In this document: positions 34,637 through 34,730 of the stretch, in pieces
Layout of the letters: every line of letters starts with the position of its first letter
Position numbering within the stretch: the first letter of the stretch is position 1
Source: CAZHAC01 sp964383855
GTDB lineage: Bacteria > Chloroflexota > Dormibacteria > Dormibacterales > Dormibacteraceae
Assembly (NCBI GenBank): GCA_964383855.1
Contig: CAYLIP010000026.1
Location: forward strand, 1-34,730
Direction of reading: 5' to 3'
DNA: 34,730 nucleotides
The notes under the pieces: generated by a model
What the model saw: only the letters and a program-made list of their open reading frames with translations
Told to the model about the DNA's origin: nothing
The model's database searches: none
Position numbers and translations under genes: made by a program

Positions 34637-34730
34637 TCAGGGCCTTCTCCCACCGCGCCGGCGCGGAACGGCCCGGCTGGCCGGGTGCGGCCGGAACCTC
34701 AGGCTCAGGACGACTTTGACCGGCATCTAG
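34637..34730 (-). other. Upstream region of purF at the window edge, no certain gene
   Basis: These 94 bases (minus strand) carry a 29-codon frame, ATG 34726 to the TGA at 34637-34639. It begins MPVKVVLSLRF, which is similar to the first residues of PurS proteins, but it turns Arg/Pro-rich and stops. There are GC-rich inverted repeats (CCGCGCCGGCGCGG). I see no clear promoter. It might be the remnant of a purS gene or only leader sequence. Confidence 0.25.

Overview
The window is a dense, high-GC stretch of bacterial chromosome (roughly 70 % GC by eye) with about 40 protein genes, almost no spacer DNA, and no rRNA, tRNA, CRISPR array or transposase that I can see. The gene set (PdxS-type vitamin B6 synthesis, PyrR with a PyrR-type leader, an Fe-S cysteine-type PurF without propeptide, dihydroorotate dehydrogenase 1B with PyrK, many apparently leaderless genes with GTG/TTG starts) suggests a high-GC Terrabacteria lineage. 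An uncultivated Dormibacterota/Chloroflexota-like soil bacterium is my best guess, but no marker here settles the phylum.

Layout. 1-8545: the start of pdxS (minus) diverges from a lipoprotein peptide-binding protein (plus). Facing it is a minus-strand operon of glycerate kinase, an ECF sigma factor with a C-terminal zinc-finger anti-sigma-like tail, a SHOCT-ended unknown protein, a second peptide-binding lipoprotein and the two Opp/Dpp ATPases. No permease genes are present. 8599-19149: short divergent units. These are ilvE | tail-anchored protein + yajQ; DUF1905/YdeI protein | hisA + DUF3465 lipoprotein + a 55-residue Cys-rich protein; a YdfG-like SDR | membrane protein; SRPBCC + CitE-like lyase + unknown | MFS exporter; and ABC ATPase + ABC-2/SpoIIM fusion permease | coiled-coil protein. 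19160-26775: a pyrimidine operon pyrB-pyrR-carAB(fused)-pyrK-pyrD with a leader carrying a PyrR binding loop. 26802-28569: an ABC-2 exporter pair. 28534-30068: a small Cys protein and an Orc/Cdc6-like AAA+ ATPase bracketed by GGATAAC/GTTATCC inverted repeats. 30129-34636: a purine operon purF-purM-purN-purH.

How it works together. Two nucleotide operons dominate: purFMNH covers the first step, AIR synthesis, the GAR formyl transfer and the last two steps of IMP synthesis, and the pyr operon makes orotate but lacks pyrC. Within operons, genes are joined by 1-4 base stop/start overlaps (GTGA, ATGA, TTGA, TGATG, TAGTG), which implies tight translational coupling.

The most striking non-coding features are (i) TTAGA(A/C)T-like -10 boxes only 6-12 bases before start codons, so many mRNAs should be leaderless; (ii) three intergenic regions where the -10 boxes of two divergent genes overlap on opposite strands, with start codons only 22-29 bases apart; (iii) the PyrR loop whose extended stem covers the pyrB ribosome-binding site and precedes a U-run; (iv) the nested palindromes around the AAA+ ATPase gene; and (v) a perfect DnaA box between pdxS and its neighbour.
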